A DNA stretch of 64,000 nucleotides from Terriglobia bacterium (GCA_020073485.1 JAIQFB010000007.1:62001-126000), one strand, 5' to 3'; counted from the stretch's first letter, positions 25,286 through 34,632 are shown. Notes: a model not told the origin generated them from the letters alone. Numbers and translations: made by a program.

Positions 25286-26377
25286 ATGAAGGTTTCCGCA
25301 CTTTGTCGGCTTGCGTTTGGTTTGTCGGTTGTATTGTTAAGCGCGGGTATGGCCCGGGGCGCGGACGCACCCGCGAATCCGCCCGCGGGAGGGTACCACC
25401 TCCTCAAGACGATTTCGTTGCCGCCCGCACCGGGTGGCGCAGAGTATTACGATTACATTACGGTGGACGCCTCGGCACGGCGCGTTTATGTGTCGCATGG
25501 GGCGGAAGTCGTGGTCCTGAACGCCGACGATTATTCGGTGGTGGGAAAAATCGGAGGGTTGAGTCGCTGCCATGGCGTTGCCCTCGCTCCCAAACTGGGC
25601 AAGGGGTTCATCACCGACGGCGACTCGCGGGAAGGGGCCACGGTCCAGGAGGTGGTGATCTTTGATTTGAAGAGTTTGAAGGTGACGGGTCGCGTGAGCA
25701 CCGGCCAGGTGGACACTGATGCCATCATCTACGATCCGGCGAGCGGGCACGTGTTCACGTTTAACGGCGACAGCCACAACAGCACAGTCATCGATCCCGT
25801 AAAACAGTCCGTGATTACGAATATCGATCTGATCGGGAAGGTGGAGTTCCCGGCCGTGGACGGCAAAGGGATGCTCTATGACAACAATCCCGAGAAGAAC
25901 GACATCGTGGCCATCGACACGCGCACGAACACGATCAAATCGCGCTGGCCCACCGCGCCAGCCGGAGCGCCCACTTCCATGGCCATGGATGTGAAGAACC
26001 GGCGGCTGTTTTCGGCCGGACGCGGCCCGCAGTTCGTGATCATGATGGATGCGAACACGGGAAAAGTGATCCAGTCGTATCCCATTTCCGAAGGCGTGGA
26101 CGCGAACGCGTTTGATCCTTCCACGGGTATGCTGTTTGTCGCGACGCGCGTGGGGATGATGCACATTTATCACGAGGATTCCCCCGACAAGCTGAGCGAA
26201 GTCGAAACGGTAAAGACCGAATACGGGGCCAAGACCCTTCAGGTGGATCCCAAGACGCACAACGTTTTTCTGAGCACGTCGGATTTTAATCCACCGGCCG
26301 CTCCCACCGAGAAACAGCCCCATCCGCTGGCCACAGCCAAGCCCGGAAATTTCCGCGTGCTTGTGTTTGGAAAGTAG
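25286..26377 (+). CDS. Secreted YncE-like (YVTN) beta-propeller protein
   Basis: A protein of 363 aa, ATG preceded by AAGGAG. Signal peptide about 1-26 (FGLSVVLLSAGMARGA). The mature part repeats blades of about 45 residues with VYVSHGAEVVVLN, KVTGRVSTGQ, HVFTFNGDSHNSTVID, IVAIDTRTNTIKSRWP and MLFVATRVGMMHIY. These proteins bind partners or DNA outside the cell; enzymatic activity is unusual. The following gene, on the same strand after 114 bases, is an orphan substrate-binding protein. Confidence 0.8.
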   Translation: MKVSALCRLAFGLSVVLLSAGMARGADAPANPPAGGYHLLKTISLPPAPGGAEYYDYITVDASARRVYVSHGAEVVVLNADDYSVVGKIGGLSRCHGVALAPKLGKGFITDGDSREGATVQEVVIFDLKSLKVTGRVSTGQVDTDAIIYDPASGHVFTFNGDSHNSTVIDPVKQSVITNIDLIGKVEFPAVDGKGMLYDNNPEKNDIVAIDTRTNTIKSRWPTAPAGAPTSMAMDVKNRRLFSAGRGPQFVIMMDANTGKVIQSYPISEGVDANAFDPSTGMLFVATRVGMMHIYHEDSPDKLSEVETVKTEYGAKTLQVDPKTHNVFLSTSDFNPPAAPTEKQPHPLATAKPGNFRVLVFGK

Positions 26378-26491
26378 ATTTTCCGTGCAGACGAAGAATC
26401 AGATTGCGGGAGAAACGGCACAGGGAAGACCATCCCGGGTCAACGCGTCGGGGCGGTCTTCTCATCGTTTGGCCGCCCCGGAGGAGAAGCC

Positions 26492-27259
26492 ATGAAAAGA
26501 TTTCTGCAGTCACTCGCTGTTGCCACAGCCTTGTTGCTGAGCCAATCCGGTGGCGCCCAGGCGCAGACCGAGATCACACTGATTGCCCCCGGCGGAGCCA
26601 GAGCGCCGCTGGATAAACTCATCCCGGCGTTTGAGAAGAAGACGGGATTTAAAGTGAAGGCGACGCTCGGTTCGGGCCTGGGAACCAAGAAGCAGGTCAT
26701 GCAGGGCGAAGCCTTCGATGTGCCCATCGTGCAGCCACCGCTGGCGGAAGTCGTGGCCTCGGGCAACGTCGTTGCCAGCAGCGAGACGCCACTGGCGACG
26801 GTGGCCGTGGGCGTTGCCGTGCGCAAGGGAGCGCCCAAGCCGGATATCTCGACTCCCGATGCCGTCAAGAAAATGCTGCTCGCGGCGAAGTCGATCTCGT
26901 ATCCGGATGCGGCGGGCGGCGCGGCGGCCGGGGTCAGCTTTAATGAGACACTCAAGAAAATGGGACTTGCCGAGCAGCTGCAGCCGAAGATCAAGCTGGC
27001 CCAGGGCGGAGCCGCGGCCATGGCCATGGTTGCCAAGGGCGAAGTCGAAATCGGCTTGACGTTCGTCAGCGAAATGCGCGATGACGGAATCGACATCGTA
27101 GGGCCGCTGCCGCGCGCCATTTCGACGCCCACCGGTCTGGTGGGGTATGTTTCGTCCCATGCGAAGGATCCGGCCGCAGCGAAGGCGCTGCTGGAATTTC
27201 TGTCTTCGCCCGATGCGGCCGCCGTTTACCAGGCCGAGGGGATGCAGCCGGGGCGGTAA
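26492..27259 (+). CDS. ModA-like periplasmic substrate-binding protein
   Basis: A protein of 255 aa with GGAGGAG before the ATG and a signal peptide (SLAVATALLLSQSGGAQA). The mature part has the type II binding fold of molybdate-binding proteins: ITLIAPGGARAPLDKLIPAFEKKTG, SGLGTKKQVMQGEAFDVPIV, and a late FLSSPDAAAVYQAEGM. No permease or ATPase gene is adjacent, so it is an orphan. Many orphan members bind ligands other than molybdate, so the substrate is uncertain. Confidence 0.75.
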   Translation: MKRFLQSLAVATALLLSQSGGAQAQTEITLIAPGGARAPLDKLIPAFEKKTGFKVKATLGSGLGTKKQVMQGEAFDVPIVQPPLAEVVASGNVVASSETPLATVAVGVAVRKGAPKPDISTPDAVKKMLLAAKSISYPDAAGGAAAGVSFNETLKKMGLAEQLQPKIKLAQGGAAAMAMVAKGEVEIGLTFVSEMRDDGIDIVGPLPRAISTPTGLVGYVSSHAKDPAAAKALLEFLSSPDAAAVYQAEGMQPGR

Positions 27260-27300
27260 GAGGATTACGCCCACTCCAGTTGCTCCTCTCACTTTTGTAG

Positions 27301-27546
27301 GAGAATGGTAATGGGAAAGAGAAGATATCTATCACACTATCGTCCGATCTTCTCGCCCAGGTCGATCGGTTGGCCGGCTCAAAAGTCTCCCGCTCCGCTT
27401 TCATTGAACGAGTGCTCCGTATCTACCTCCGGGAGCGAACCCGCAAGCGGATCCATGCGCGCGACCTGGAGCGCATTAATGCCGCTGCCGACCGGCTCAA
27501 TGCGGAGGCCGAAGATGTCCTCGGGTACCAGTGGTTGGATGAGTAG
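27301..27546 (+). pseudogene. MazE-like (ribbon-helix-helix) antitoxin, frame lacks a start codon
   Basis: The frame from 27301 to the stop at 27544-27546 encodes a typical ribbon-helix-helix antitoxin: a strand KISITLSSDLLAQVDRLAG, helix SRSAFIERVLRIYLRERTR, then a toxin-binding tail ending EDVLGYQWLDE. It opens straight after an in-frame TAG (27298) and has no ATG, GTG or TTG before the DNA-binding strand. A good start, ATG at 27311 with AGGAG upstream, lies in the neighbouring frame. A one-base deletion near GGGAAAG (27313-27319), or a -1 slip there, would join the two. It is followed by the toxin 21 bases later. Confidence 0.7.
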
Positions 27547-27567
27547 GCGTTTGCACGGTACGGGCTG

Positions 27568-28032
27568 GTGGGGCGCGGAGAGTTGTATCGCGTCTTCAAA
27601 TCCGGAGGGGATCCAAAGCGGTACCGGATTTTTGTCATCGTGAGCCGCCAGACGTTGATTGATTCACGCTTTTCCAGCCTGGCCTGCGCTACAGTTTTCG
27701 GCAGTGGCGAAGGGCTATCGACTCAGGTCGCAGTTGGCCCCAGCGAAGGACTCAAGCATCCGAGCTGGATCATGTGCGACAATCTGGCCAGCATACGTAA
27801 AGCTGATCTCACGGACTACGTAGGTTCGCTCTCGGCCGGGAAGCTGGCCGAACTTCACACGGCCCTCAATATTGCTCTCGATCTGACCTGGATTGCAGTC
27901 GTTGCCGCGGTCTCCTGTCACTCCTTATCCCTCTCGCACAACCCCGCTAATTCTCTTTCCAAGTGCGCGCGCAATCGGGTACCGTTTACGAGGAACATGA
28001 GCGCCAAGGCAACGCTCGTCGTTCCCTTTTAG
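27568..28032 (+). CDS. MazF/PemK-type toxin with C-terminal read-through tail
   Basis: A protein of 154 aa with a GTG start. Residues 1-107 match MazF-type RNA endoribonucleases: [69 protein letters not shown] and [19 protein letters not shown]. These cut mRNA when free of antitoxin. Normal members end about here; in this gene codon 108 is TGG, one change from a TGA or TAG stop, and about 47 unrelated residues follow, running up to the next gene. Both partners thus look damaged. Confidence 0.82.
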   Translation: MGRGELYRVFKSGGDPKRYRIFVIVSRQTLIDSRFSSLACATVFGSGEGLSTQVAVGPSEGLKHPSWIMCDNLASIRKADLTDYVGSLSAGKLAELHTALNIALDLTWIAVVAAVSCHSLSLSHNPANSLSKCARNRVPFTRNMSAKATLVVPF

Positions 28033-28040
28033 GAGGACGG

Positions 28041-28760
28041 ATGAAGCGGATAGCGATCGTGGTATTGGGGTTTGGAGTGTGGGCCTGCGGTGCGAGCGCG
28101 CAGGATGCCCCGGCGGCTCTGAAGACGCAGAAGGAAAAGTTGAGCTACGCCATTGGAATGGAAATGGGCAAGGGCGTGAAGGCCCAGGAACTCGACGTCG
28201 ATCCCGAGTTGATTTCGCGTGGATTAAAGGACGCCCTTTCGGGCGGAAAGCCGCTGATGGGCGACGACGAGCTGCAAACGGTGATTGGCGCCCTACGCGA
28301 GGAAATGAAACAGAAGCAGATGCAGGCCGAGGAAGCGGCGGCGGAGGAAAACAGGAAGCAGGGAGAAGCGTTCTTGGCGGAAAATGGGAAGAAAACCGGC
28401 GTAGTGACCACGGCGAGCGGGTTGCAATATAAAATTATCACCGCCGGAACAGGCAAGAAGCCGGTGGAGACCGACACGGTGCTGTGCAATTACAAGGGCA
28501 CGTTCCTTGACGGTACCGAGTTCGATAGTTCCGCCGAGGCCGGAAAGCCCGTGCCGTTCGATATCAAGACCGTGATTCCCGGGTTTAAGGAAGCCCTGCA
28601 ACTCATGCCGGTCGGGTCCAAGTGGCAGATTGTGGTTCCCGCGAGCCTGGCGTATGGCGAACGCGGAGCGGGCAATGTCATCGGGCCGAACGCGACGCTT
28701 ATTTTTGAAGTGGAGTTGGTGTCGATTCAGGACGCGGCCGCTCCCGCCGGAGCGAAATAG
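28041..28760 (+). CDS. FKBP-type peptidyl-prolyl isomerase, exported
   Basis: A protein of 239 aa, starting at 28041 with AGGAGG upstream; the frame continues further up into the toxin region but without support. Signal peptide about 1-20 (IVVLGFGVWACGASA). An N-terminal helical dimerisation domain (KLSYAIGMEMGKGVKAQELD, to about residue 120) precedes the FKBP domain (VLCNYKGTFLDGTEFDSS, VIPGFKEALQLMPVGSKW, PASLAYGERGAG, TLIFEVELV). This is the FkpA/Mip layout; it folds exported proteins. Its ribosome-binding site overlaps the toxin stop. Confidence 0.9.
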   Translation: MKRIAIVVLGFGVWACGASAQDAPAALKTQKEKLSYAIGMEMGKGVKAQELDVDPELISRGLKDALSGGKPLMGDDELQTVIGALREEMKQKQMQAEEAAAEENRKQGEAFLAENGKKTGVVTTASGLQYKIITAGTGKKPVETDTVLCNYKGTFLDGTEFDSSAEAGKPVPFDIKTVIPGFKEALQLMPVGSKWQIVVPASLAYGERGAGNVIGPNATLIFEVELVSIQDAAAPAGAK

Positions 28761-28768
28761 TTTTCCTT

Positions 28769-28845
28769 GTAGCACAGGCTTCAGCCTGTACGTTTTTTTG
28801 AGCCCAAAGGGAATCTAAACCGCACGGGCTGAAGCCTGTGCCACC
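28769..28845. repeat. Palindromic repeat, family A, complete copy
   Basis: Left arm AGCACAGGCTTCAGCCTGTA and right arm GCACGGGCTGAAGCCTGTGC with a centre that includes TTTTTTT. The arm plus T run could end transcription of the isomerase gene. Confidence 0.8.
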
Positions 28846-28928
28846 GGGCTGGCTGCGGCCAAGACGGCCACGCGAAAATTGCACCGAGTTTTCTCTGTAC
28901 ATTCTGACTAAGGAACCATTCAGGAAAA

Positions 28929-30134
28929 ATGTCTTCCGCCTTTATCTGCGAAGGAACACGCACGGCGATCGGGCGCTATGGGGGCGCGCTGGCGCAGGTG
29001 CGCGCGGACGATCTGGCGGCGGCGCCGCTGCGGGCGCTGCGGAACAAGTTCGGGAAGGGCGATTGGTCGACGGTGGACGAAGTGATTTTCGGCTGCGCCA
29101 ACCAGGCGGGGGAAGACAATCGTAATGTGGCGCGGATGGCGCTCTTGCTTGCCGGGATGCCCTCGAGTGTTCCGGCGATGACCGTCAACCGGCTGTGCGG
29201 GTCCGGCATGGAAGCGGTGGCCGTGACCGCGAGGGCCATCGCCGCCGGCGAAATTTCGCTGGCCATCGCGGGCGGCGTCGAGAGCATGAGCCGCGCACCG
29301 TTCGTGATGCCCAAGGCAGCGACCCCTTTTTCCCGTGCAGCGGAAATATACGACACCACCATCGGCTGGCGCTTTCCCAATCCCCTGATGGAGAAACTGT
29401 ACGGGACGTCGTCCATGCCGGAGACGGCGGAAAGCGTCGCGGAAAGATACAAAGTCGACCGCGCCTCGCAGGATTGTTTTGCGCTGCGCTCGCAGCACAA
29501 GGCCGCACGGGCGCAGAAATCGGGAATCCTCGCGGAGGAAATCACGCCCGTCGCGATTTCCGGGCCGAAGGGAACCGTGAAAACCGTCTCCGAGGATGAA
29601 CATCTTCGTCCGGATACGACGCTCGAAGCCCTGGCCAAATTGCCGGCGCCGTTCCGCGAGGGCGGCACGGTGACGGCTGGAAACGCATCCGGAATTAACG
29701 ACGGCGCGTGCGCCATGTTCGTGGCTTCCGAGGGAGCGGCGGCGCGGTTCGGTTTGCAGCCGATCGCGCGTGTGCTCGGCTCGGCGACCGCCGGGGTGGA
29801 GCCCGACTACATGGGCATCGGGCCGATTTACGCGGTACAAAAGCTGCTGTCGCGGTTGAAGATCACGATGGCGGACGTGGACGTCTTTGAATTGAACGAA
29901 GCGTTCGCGGCGCAGGCGCTGGCGGTCACACGCGAATTGGGTTTGCCCGACGACAGCGAGAAAGTGAATCCCAACGGTGGAGCCATCGCCCTGGGGCATC
30001 CGCTGGGCATGAGCGGCGCGCGGCTGGTGCTGACGGCGTCGCGGCAGATTCAGCGGATGAAGGGGCGCTACGCGCTGGCGTCAATGTGCATAGGAGTGGG
30101 GCAGGGAATCGCGATCCTTCTTGAGCGTGTGTAG
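28929..30134 (+). CDS. Thiolase (acetyl-CoA C-acyltransferase, PcaF/FadA-like)
   Basis: A protein of 401 aa. Thiolases join or split 3-oxoacyl-CoA. The three active-site regions are intact: Cys in [11 protein letters not shown], His in [19 protein letters not shown], and Cys in [11 protein letters not shown]. The start [24 protein letters not shown] resembles the 3-oxoadipyl-CoA thiolase group, but no aromatic degradation genes are near, so beta-oxidation or acetoacetyl-CoA formation are equally likely. The gene stands alone between two family A repeats. Confidence 0.88.
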   Translation: MSSAFICEGTRTAIGRYGGALAQVRADDLAAAPLRALRNKFGKGDWSTVDEVIFGCANQAGEDNRNVARMALLLAGMPSSVPAMTVNRLCGSGMEAVAVTARAIAAGEISLAIAGGVESMSRAPFVMPKAATPFSRAAEIYDTTIGWRFPNPLMEKLYGTSSMPETAESVAERYKVDRASQDCFALRSQHKAARAQKSGILAEEITPVAISGPKGTVKTVSEDEHLRPDTTLEALAKLPAPFREGGTVTAGNASGINDGACAMFVASEGAAARFGLQPIARVLGSATAGVEPDYMGIGPIYAVQKLLSRLKITMADVDVFELNEAFAAQALAVTRELGLPDDSEKVNPNGGAIALGHPLGMSGARLVLTASRQIQRMKGRYALASMCIGVGQGIAILLERV

Positions 30135-30204
30135 GGTGGTTTCTTCCAGACAATTCAAGACGGTTTCACGTTCGTCCGGTGAAGTGCGTCAGGACGGTGA
30201 CTGA

Positions 30205-30282
30205 GTTAGGATAGGCTCTAGCTTGTCGAGGTTGGTGAGCGCCAATGAAAATTTAAACCAGACAGGCTGAAGCCTGTCCTAC
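30205..30282. repeat. Palindromic repeat, family A, overlapping a stop codon
   Basis: The right arm GACAGGCTGAAGCCTGTC plus CTAC is intact; the left arm is eroded (GTTAGGATAGGCTCTAGCTT). The stop codon of the minus-strand gene (30279-30281) lies inside the terminal CTAC. Confidence 0.8.
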
Positions 30283-31157
30283 TGGAGCTGCTTCATGCGG
30301 GCAACGCAGCGCTCCAGGTGTTCGTGCATTTCCTCGGGCGTGCCGAGATGGATGCGGCCGTGCCCGGGGAGCACCGATGCGAAACGATAGGCCAGCAATT
30401 TTTCCATCGAATGCGTTTGTTCCTTCCAGGAATACCAGCACACATCGCGAAAAGCCGTGAGCGTTTCGCGCTCGGGTGACCATGCCAGGTGATCACCGGT
30501 GAATAGCACTTTTCCCCGGTAGAGCAGGACCTGATGTCCGCGCGTGTGGCCGGGAGTGGGGATCAGCAAGAGCTCGTCGTCGATGCGCAGCGGGTCGGTC
30601 CCGGTAATGACGCGCTCGATGCCCCGGGACGCGGCAGAGTCGCCTTCGTGCATGATGCGCGGGCAATGAAAGTGTGCGGCAAATTTGGCATGGTCCGCGA
30701 TATCGTCGCGGTGGGAGAGGAACATCAGATTCACGCCGCCCATCCGCTCGATGCGTTTGGCCAGCGGCGCGTTGAAGCGCGGGGAATCGACCAGCACATT
30801 TCCGCCTCGTTCCGGAGGCCGCACGATCAGGTAAGCCCAGGCGCCGAAGCTCGCTTCTGAATTGAATCCGCAATAATAGACGTCGTCCACCACATGCACG
30901 GGGAAGGCTTCGACTCCGGTGCGGGCGCTGCGCTGCGACACTGTGCCGATCGACGCCGTCGGACACGCGACCAGCGCCATGAATGCGCGATGCTGCTCGC
31001 CCGGATTCCTAGGCTGCCGGTAGACGCTGGATTGGCCGCCGTGATCCCTGAAACTGGCCGGCGCGATCTGCCGGCAGGCGTCGCAATCGATACACGTGGA
31101 GTCGACGAAAAAGTCGCCTTCGACGTTTTCGGCGAGCCGCTGGCTGATTTGGGCCAT
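30279..31157 (-). CDS. Ferredoxin domain fused to a metallo-beta-lactamase fold hydrolase
   Basis: A protein of 292 aa, start at 31157 (MAQISQRLAENV). Residues about 15-80 are a ferredoxin-like domain with CIDCDACRQIAP and a later CP (ACPTASI), enough for one iron-sulfur cluster. The C-terminal metallo-beta-lactamase domain has LSHRDDIADH (the second His of the usual HxHxDH is Asp), PTPGHTRGH, FTGDHLAW and LPGHGRIH. Such fusions may act on small molecules by electron transfer; the reaction is unknown. The last codon and stop lie in a family A repeat. Confidence 0.8.
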   Translation of the reverse strand: MAQISQRLAENVEGDFFVDSTCIDCDACRQIAPASFRDHGGQSSVYRQPRNPGEQHRAFMALVACPTASIGTVSQRSARTGVEAFPVHVVDDVYYCGFNSEASFGAWAYLIVRPPERGGNVLVDSPRFNAPLAKRIERMGGVNLMFLSHRDDIADHAKFAAHFHCPRIMHEGDSAASRGIERVITGTDPLRIDDELLLIPTPGHTRGHQVLLYRGKVLFTGDHLAWSPERETLTAFRDVCWYSWKEQTHSMEKLLAYRFASVLPGHGRIHLGTPEEMHEHLERCVARMKQLQ

Positions 31158-31240
31158 AATTCTTAGATTCCCGTTTCTCGCGGGAAGTGGCACGGCAAGA
31201 CCGTTTCATCCGTGCTGGATGCTCGGAAACCAAAATACCT

Positions 31241-31246
31241 TATAAT
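31241..31246 (+). promoter_or_regulatory. -10 element (TATAAT) for homoserine dehydrogenase
   Basis: A perfect TATAAT about 57 bases before the TTG start of the next gene. No convincing -35 box is present, so it is a candidate only. Confidence 0.4.
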
Positions 31247-31302
31247 CCTTGCCGGTCGAAGGGAAGGCGATATATGTTCCCAACCTACACTGAGGTGAAG
31301 AA

Positions 31303-32643
31303 TTGGCGGCCAAAGCGAAATCCGTGAAATCGAAGTCCCGCGTTAAATCCGCGCCGTCAATAAAGGCGCCGGCCCGCAAGAAGAAATTGAAGATCGCGAT
31401 TGCCGGCTTCGGCACGGTCGGCCGCTCGGTCGTCAAGCTTCTGCTGCAGGAGGCGAACGACTGCTTCGAGCTCACGCACATTTTTAATCGCGGCGTGGCC
31501 CGGAAAAAAGTCGATTGGGTGCCTTCGAGCGTGCGCTGGACCGATAGCGTCAACGAAGTAATCTCCTCCGATATCGATGTGTTTGTGGAGCTGGCCGGGG
31601 GAGTGAAGCCCGCGGGGGACTGGATTCGCAAGGCGCTCTGCGCGGGGAAATCGGTGGTCACGGCGAACAAGCAGCTGATCGCCGAGAGCGGGCCCGAGCT
31701 GGTGGACCTGGCGCGCGAATCGGGCAGGCGCCTGGAATACGGCGCGTCGGTCGCGGGGGGAATTCCCGCGATTATCGGCATTCAGGAAGGCCTGGCCGGA
31801 GACCGGCTGTACAAAATTGCGGGCGTGCTCAACGGCACGTGCAACTACATCCTCACAAAAATGGAGTCGACCGGAGCGAGCTTTGAATCGGCGCTGAAAG
31901 AAGCGCAGGACCTGGGTTTCGCCGAGGCCGATCCCACGGCGGACGTGGAAGGATACGACGCGCGCGCCAAGCTCGTTATCCTGACGCAAGCCGGATTGCG
32001 CGTCCGGGTGAAAAGCGAGCAGATTCCGTGCTGGCCGATCTCCGCCGTCGAGGCTGTGGACTTTGCCTACGCGCGCGAATTGGGCTGCGCCATCCGGCAG
32101 ATCTCCCTGGCGCGGAAGGAAACCGACGACGGATTGAGCGTGCGCGCCTTCGTGCGTCCCGCGCTGGTTCCGGCATCTTCGCTGGTGGCGCACGTGGAGG
32201 GCAGCAAGAATCTGGTGATGGCCACCGGACAATACGCCGGTCAAATGGTGTTTTCGGGATTCGGAGCGGGAGGAGATCCCACGGCCGTGGCCGTGATTTC
32301 CGATTTATATTCGATCGCTCGAAACGGCAGCGCGCCGCCGAGCAACGTGCCGGAGGTGGAAACGCCCAAGGACGTGAGCGGCGAATTCACCGCGCCCTAC
32401 TACTTGCGATTTGTGGTGAAGGACCGGCCCGGGATCATCGCCGCCGTGGCCACCGTGCTTTCCCGGTACGGCATTGGCATCGACGCGGTCCTGCAGCGGC
32501 CGGGGTATCCTCATTCCGCCCTTCCGTTCATCATCACGCTGGAGACTTGCCGCAGCGCGCAACTGGGCTGCGCGTTGCAAGAGATCAACCGGCTGGATTT
32601 TCACGTGGAGCCGGTGCTGTGCATGCCGATTCTGCTGGACTAG
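31303..32643 (+). CDS. hom: Homoserine dehydrogenase
   Basis: A protein of 446 aa, TTG start with GAGGTG five bases upstream. It reduces aspartate semialdehyde to homoserine, the branch to threonine and methionine. A Lys-rich leader of about 25 residues is unusual and precedes the NAD(P) fold (KIAIAGFGTVGRSVVKLL). Catalytic region: VAGGIPAIIG, LNGTCNYILTKM and GFAEADPTADVEGYDARAKL. The C-terminal 85 residues form an ACT regulatory domain (YYLRFVVKDRPGIIAAVA), the likely site for threonine feedback. Confidence 0.93.
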   Translation: MAAKAKSVKSKSRVKSAPSIKAPARKKKLKIAIAGFGTVGRSVVKLLLQEANDCFELTHIFNRGVARKKVDWVPSSVRWTDSVNEVISSDIDVFVELAGGVKPAGDWIRKALCAGKSVVTANKQLIAESGPELVDLARESGRRLEYGASVAGGIPAIIGIQEGLAGDRLYKIAGVLNGTCNYILTKMESTGASFESALKEAQDLGFAEADPTADVEGYDARAKLVILTQAGLRVRVKSEQIPCWPISAVEAVDFAYARELGCAIRQISLARKETDDGLSVRAFVRPALVPASSLVAHVEGSKNLVMATGQYAGQMVFSGFGAGGDPTAVAVISDLYSIARNGSAPPSNVPEVETPKDVSGEFTAPYYLRFVVKDRPGIIAAVATVLSRYGIGIDAVLQRPGYPHSALPFIITLETCRSAQLGCALQEINRLDFHVEPVLCMPILLD

Positions 32644-32764
32644 GGGCGGGGGCGAACAACGCAAGGCAGGCTACTCATATCTTGCTGGAGCAGCACTGTG
32701 CGCGACCGGCAGATGCAGGAATTCTTCGAGCGTCCTTCAGAGGTCTTAAAGAAAATTTAGAAGA

Positions 32765-32842
32765 CCGCCATTCCGAGCGCAGCGAGGAATTTCTCTTGGG
32801 CTTCGATCGAAGAGGGATTCCTCGCTTCGCTCGGAACGACGG
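32765..32842. repeat. Palindromic repeat, family B
   Basis: Arms 32765-32790 and 32817-32842 are near-perfect inverted copies built on CATTCCGAGCGAAGCGAGGA. Other copies: 46157-46238 and 58432-58511. Confidence 0.85.
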
Positions 32843-32909
32843 TGTTTCCTTTTTATTCCGCAGCCCGATAATGAAAACACCAGACTCGATATATTTCTGA
32901 CAGGCGTAA

Positions 32910-34433
32910 CTAACGGACATTCGCGAGATCGCCGCGCCACCAGCGCGCGGAAAATACGACAAAGGCGGCAGCCAGCCATCCCGCCGCATACATCGGCTGC
33001 GCGCCCCAGCGCATCACCGGGGAATGCATCAGTCCGAACCAGGAAAAGAATGCGGCGATCAGGCACCATAGGGCGGCGCGCCCAAAATTCCGGTCGATCA
33101 ATTCCGTGATCATGGCCGTGACCACGAGGACCAGGAAAAGAAATCCATTGCCGAGTCCCTGCAGCGAGGACCAGTAGATCGAGCGATTCAGCGCGGCCGC
33201 CACTTCGGGATTCTGGACGGAAAGTTTTAGCGCGGGCAGGGCGGAACTCACGGCCGACGCCACCACGGCTCCAGTCGGCAGAACCAATCCCAGCAGCATG
33301 GCGTTCCAATATTTTTGGTCCACGCGATGCAGCGTGGCGCGGCCCACGCCGACCGCCACGTAGCCGATCATCGCCGCGAGAATGGCCCAGGGGAAAAGTT
33401 GCGCGATGAACAGCGTCAGCCCGCTCATCACCGCCGCCAGGTAGATAATTGCGGTCCAGAAACAAAAACCGATGCGCGCGCCCATCGCCTTGTACGGCGG
33501 ATGGAGGGCAGCGATCACCGGAGTGATGATGCTTCCCGCGGCGCCGCACACGAACGTTCCCACTCCGTCGGCGGCCACGATCAGCCGGACATCGTAATTA
33601 TCCCCGGCGGCGTTCGCCCCCTCCACCGACGCGATGTCCTGCAATACCTGGTAAATCGACATGGGCGCAATCACCGACAGATAAGGAATCGCGAGCGCCA
33701 TGGCCTGGAGCAGGCCCGGCGTGCGGACAAAGGGAAGCTGCAGGGAAATTCCCTGCCAGGCCGGGTGAACGTAGCCGATGAATAATCCGATGGCGAGAGG
33801 CACAATCCAGGCGAGCAGGAACGGAGGAATTCTCCATTTTGTGACCGGCACGTTGGCAAGTCCGGCCACCGCGATAATCGCCAGGGCGACAATTCCCACC
33901 AGCGGCTGATCGAAGATGCGCTGCAGCAGCACCATCGCCAGATACGTGTACATGGCCGCGCCGAACACGGTCATCGTCGCAGGTTTGGGAATGAATTTGC
34001 GGATGGCGCCGGCGAACGGCGCGGCCGCGAGCTTGATCACTCCCGTCCAAACGACCGCGGCTGCTCCGATCCTCCAGGCCAGTTCCTGATCGCGCGTCTG
34101 CAGATACACGGGCAGCATGATCGCCAGCGTGTACGCGATCATCCCCGGGACATTGTTGATGTAAACGTGAGCGGTGACGTCGGCGCGGCCTTCGCGCCTG
34201 GCAAGCCCAACACCGAGGACCGTTAACGCGAGCGAGCCGGCCACGAATCCCAGGGCGTAGCCCGGGAGCAAATGTCCCACGCTGAACCCCATGGAAATGC
34301 CTACCGGAATCAGAAGAATGGCGGGGATGATTGTCTGCGCCACGTTGAAGCCGACCTGCGCGACCGTGGCGTCAATGTCTCCCCGGGTCAGAGCCCACCA
34401 GCGCGGCAAATTTTGCGGTCCGCTTTCGGCCAT
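32910..34433 (-). CDS. NCS2-like (xanthine/uracil permease-type) transporter
   Basis: A membrane protein of 507 aa with about 12-14 hydrophobic helices. The second helix pair (IPAILLIPVGISMGFSVGHL), PKPATMTVFGAAMYTYLA and the mid-protein GTFVCGAAGSIITPVIAA resemble the nucleobase-ascorbate transporter fold. The substrate is not clear and no purine or pyrimidine genes adjoin it. An AT-rich repeat region lies upstream. Confidence 0.65.
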   Translation of the reverse strand: MAESGPQNLPRWWALTRGDIDATVAQVGFNVAQTIIPAILLIPVGISMGFSVGHLLPGYALGFVAGSLALTVLGVGLARREGRADVTAHVYINNVPGMIAYTLAIMLPVYLQTRDQELAWRIGAAAVVWTGVIKLAAAPFAGAIRKFIPKPATMTVFGAAMYTYLAMVLLQRIFDQPLVGIVALAIIAVAGLANVPVTKWRIPPFLLAWIVPLAIGLFIGYVHPAWQGISLQLPFVRTPGLLQAMALAIPYLSVIAPMSIYQVLQDIASVEGANAAGDNYDVRLIVAADGVGTFVCGAAGSIITPVIAALHPPYKAMGARIGFCFWTAIIYLAAVMSGLTLFIAQLFPWAILAAMIGYVAVGVGRATLHRVDQKYWNAMLLGLVLPTGAVVASAVSSALPALKLSVQNPEVAAALNRSIYWSSLQGLGNGFLFLVLVVTAMITELIDRNFGRAALWCLIAAFFSWFGLMHSPVMRWGAQPMYAAGWLAAAFVVFSARWWRGDLANVR

Positions 34434-34483
34434 TCAGGCTCACTTTCTTTTTCCCAGGGGAGGTTGGTGCGACATCTAAAAAT

Positions 34484-34632
34484 AAATTTGAAATTTCAGA
34501 TTTGAAATTTGAAATAAAAAGCCGCACGCTTCGGATGATTGCTTTCGCAAATTTGACAATTCAAATCGAAATCCCTAAATCTTGAATCTGATATCTCAAA
34601 TCTCAAATCTCAAATCTCAAATCTCAAATCTT
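34484..34632. repeat. AT-rich repeat region with five tandem TCTCAAA units
   Basis: Inverted GAAATTTCA/TTTGAAATTT blocks (about 34488-34516) are followed by five exact copies of TCTCAAA at 34594-34628. The stop codon of the next gene (34624-34626) lies within the last unit. Base composition is far below that of the neighbours. Confidence 0.85.

Noticed and set aside
34590-34632. Tandem heptamers as a CRISPR array
   Set aside because: Units are seven bases with no spacers and no cas genes nearby; it is a simple tandem repeat.
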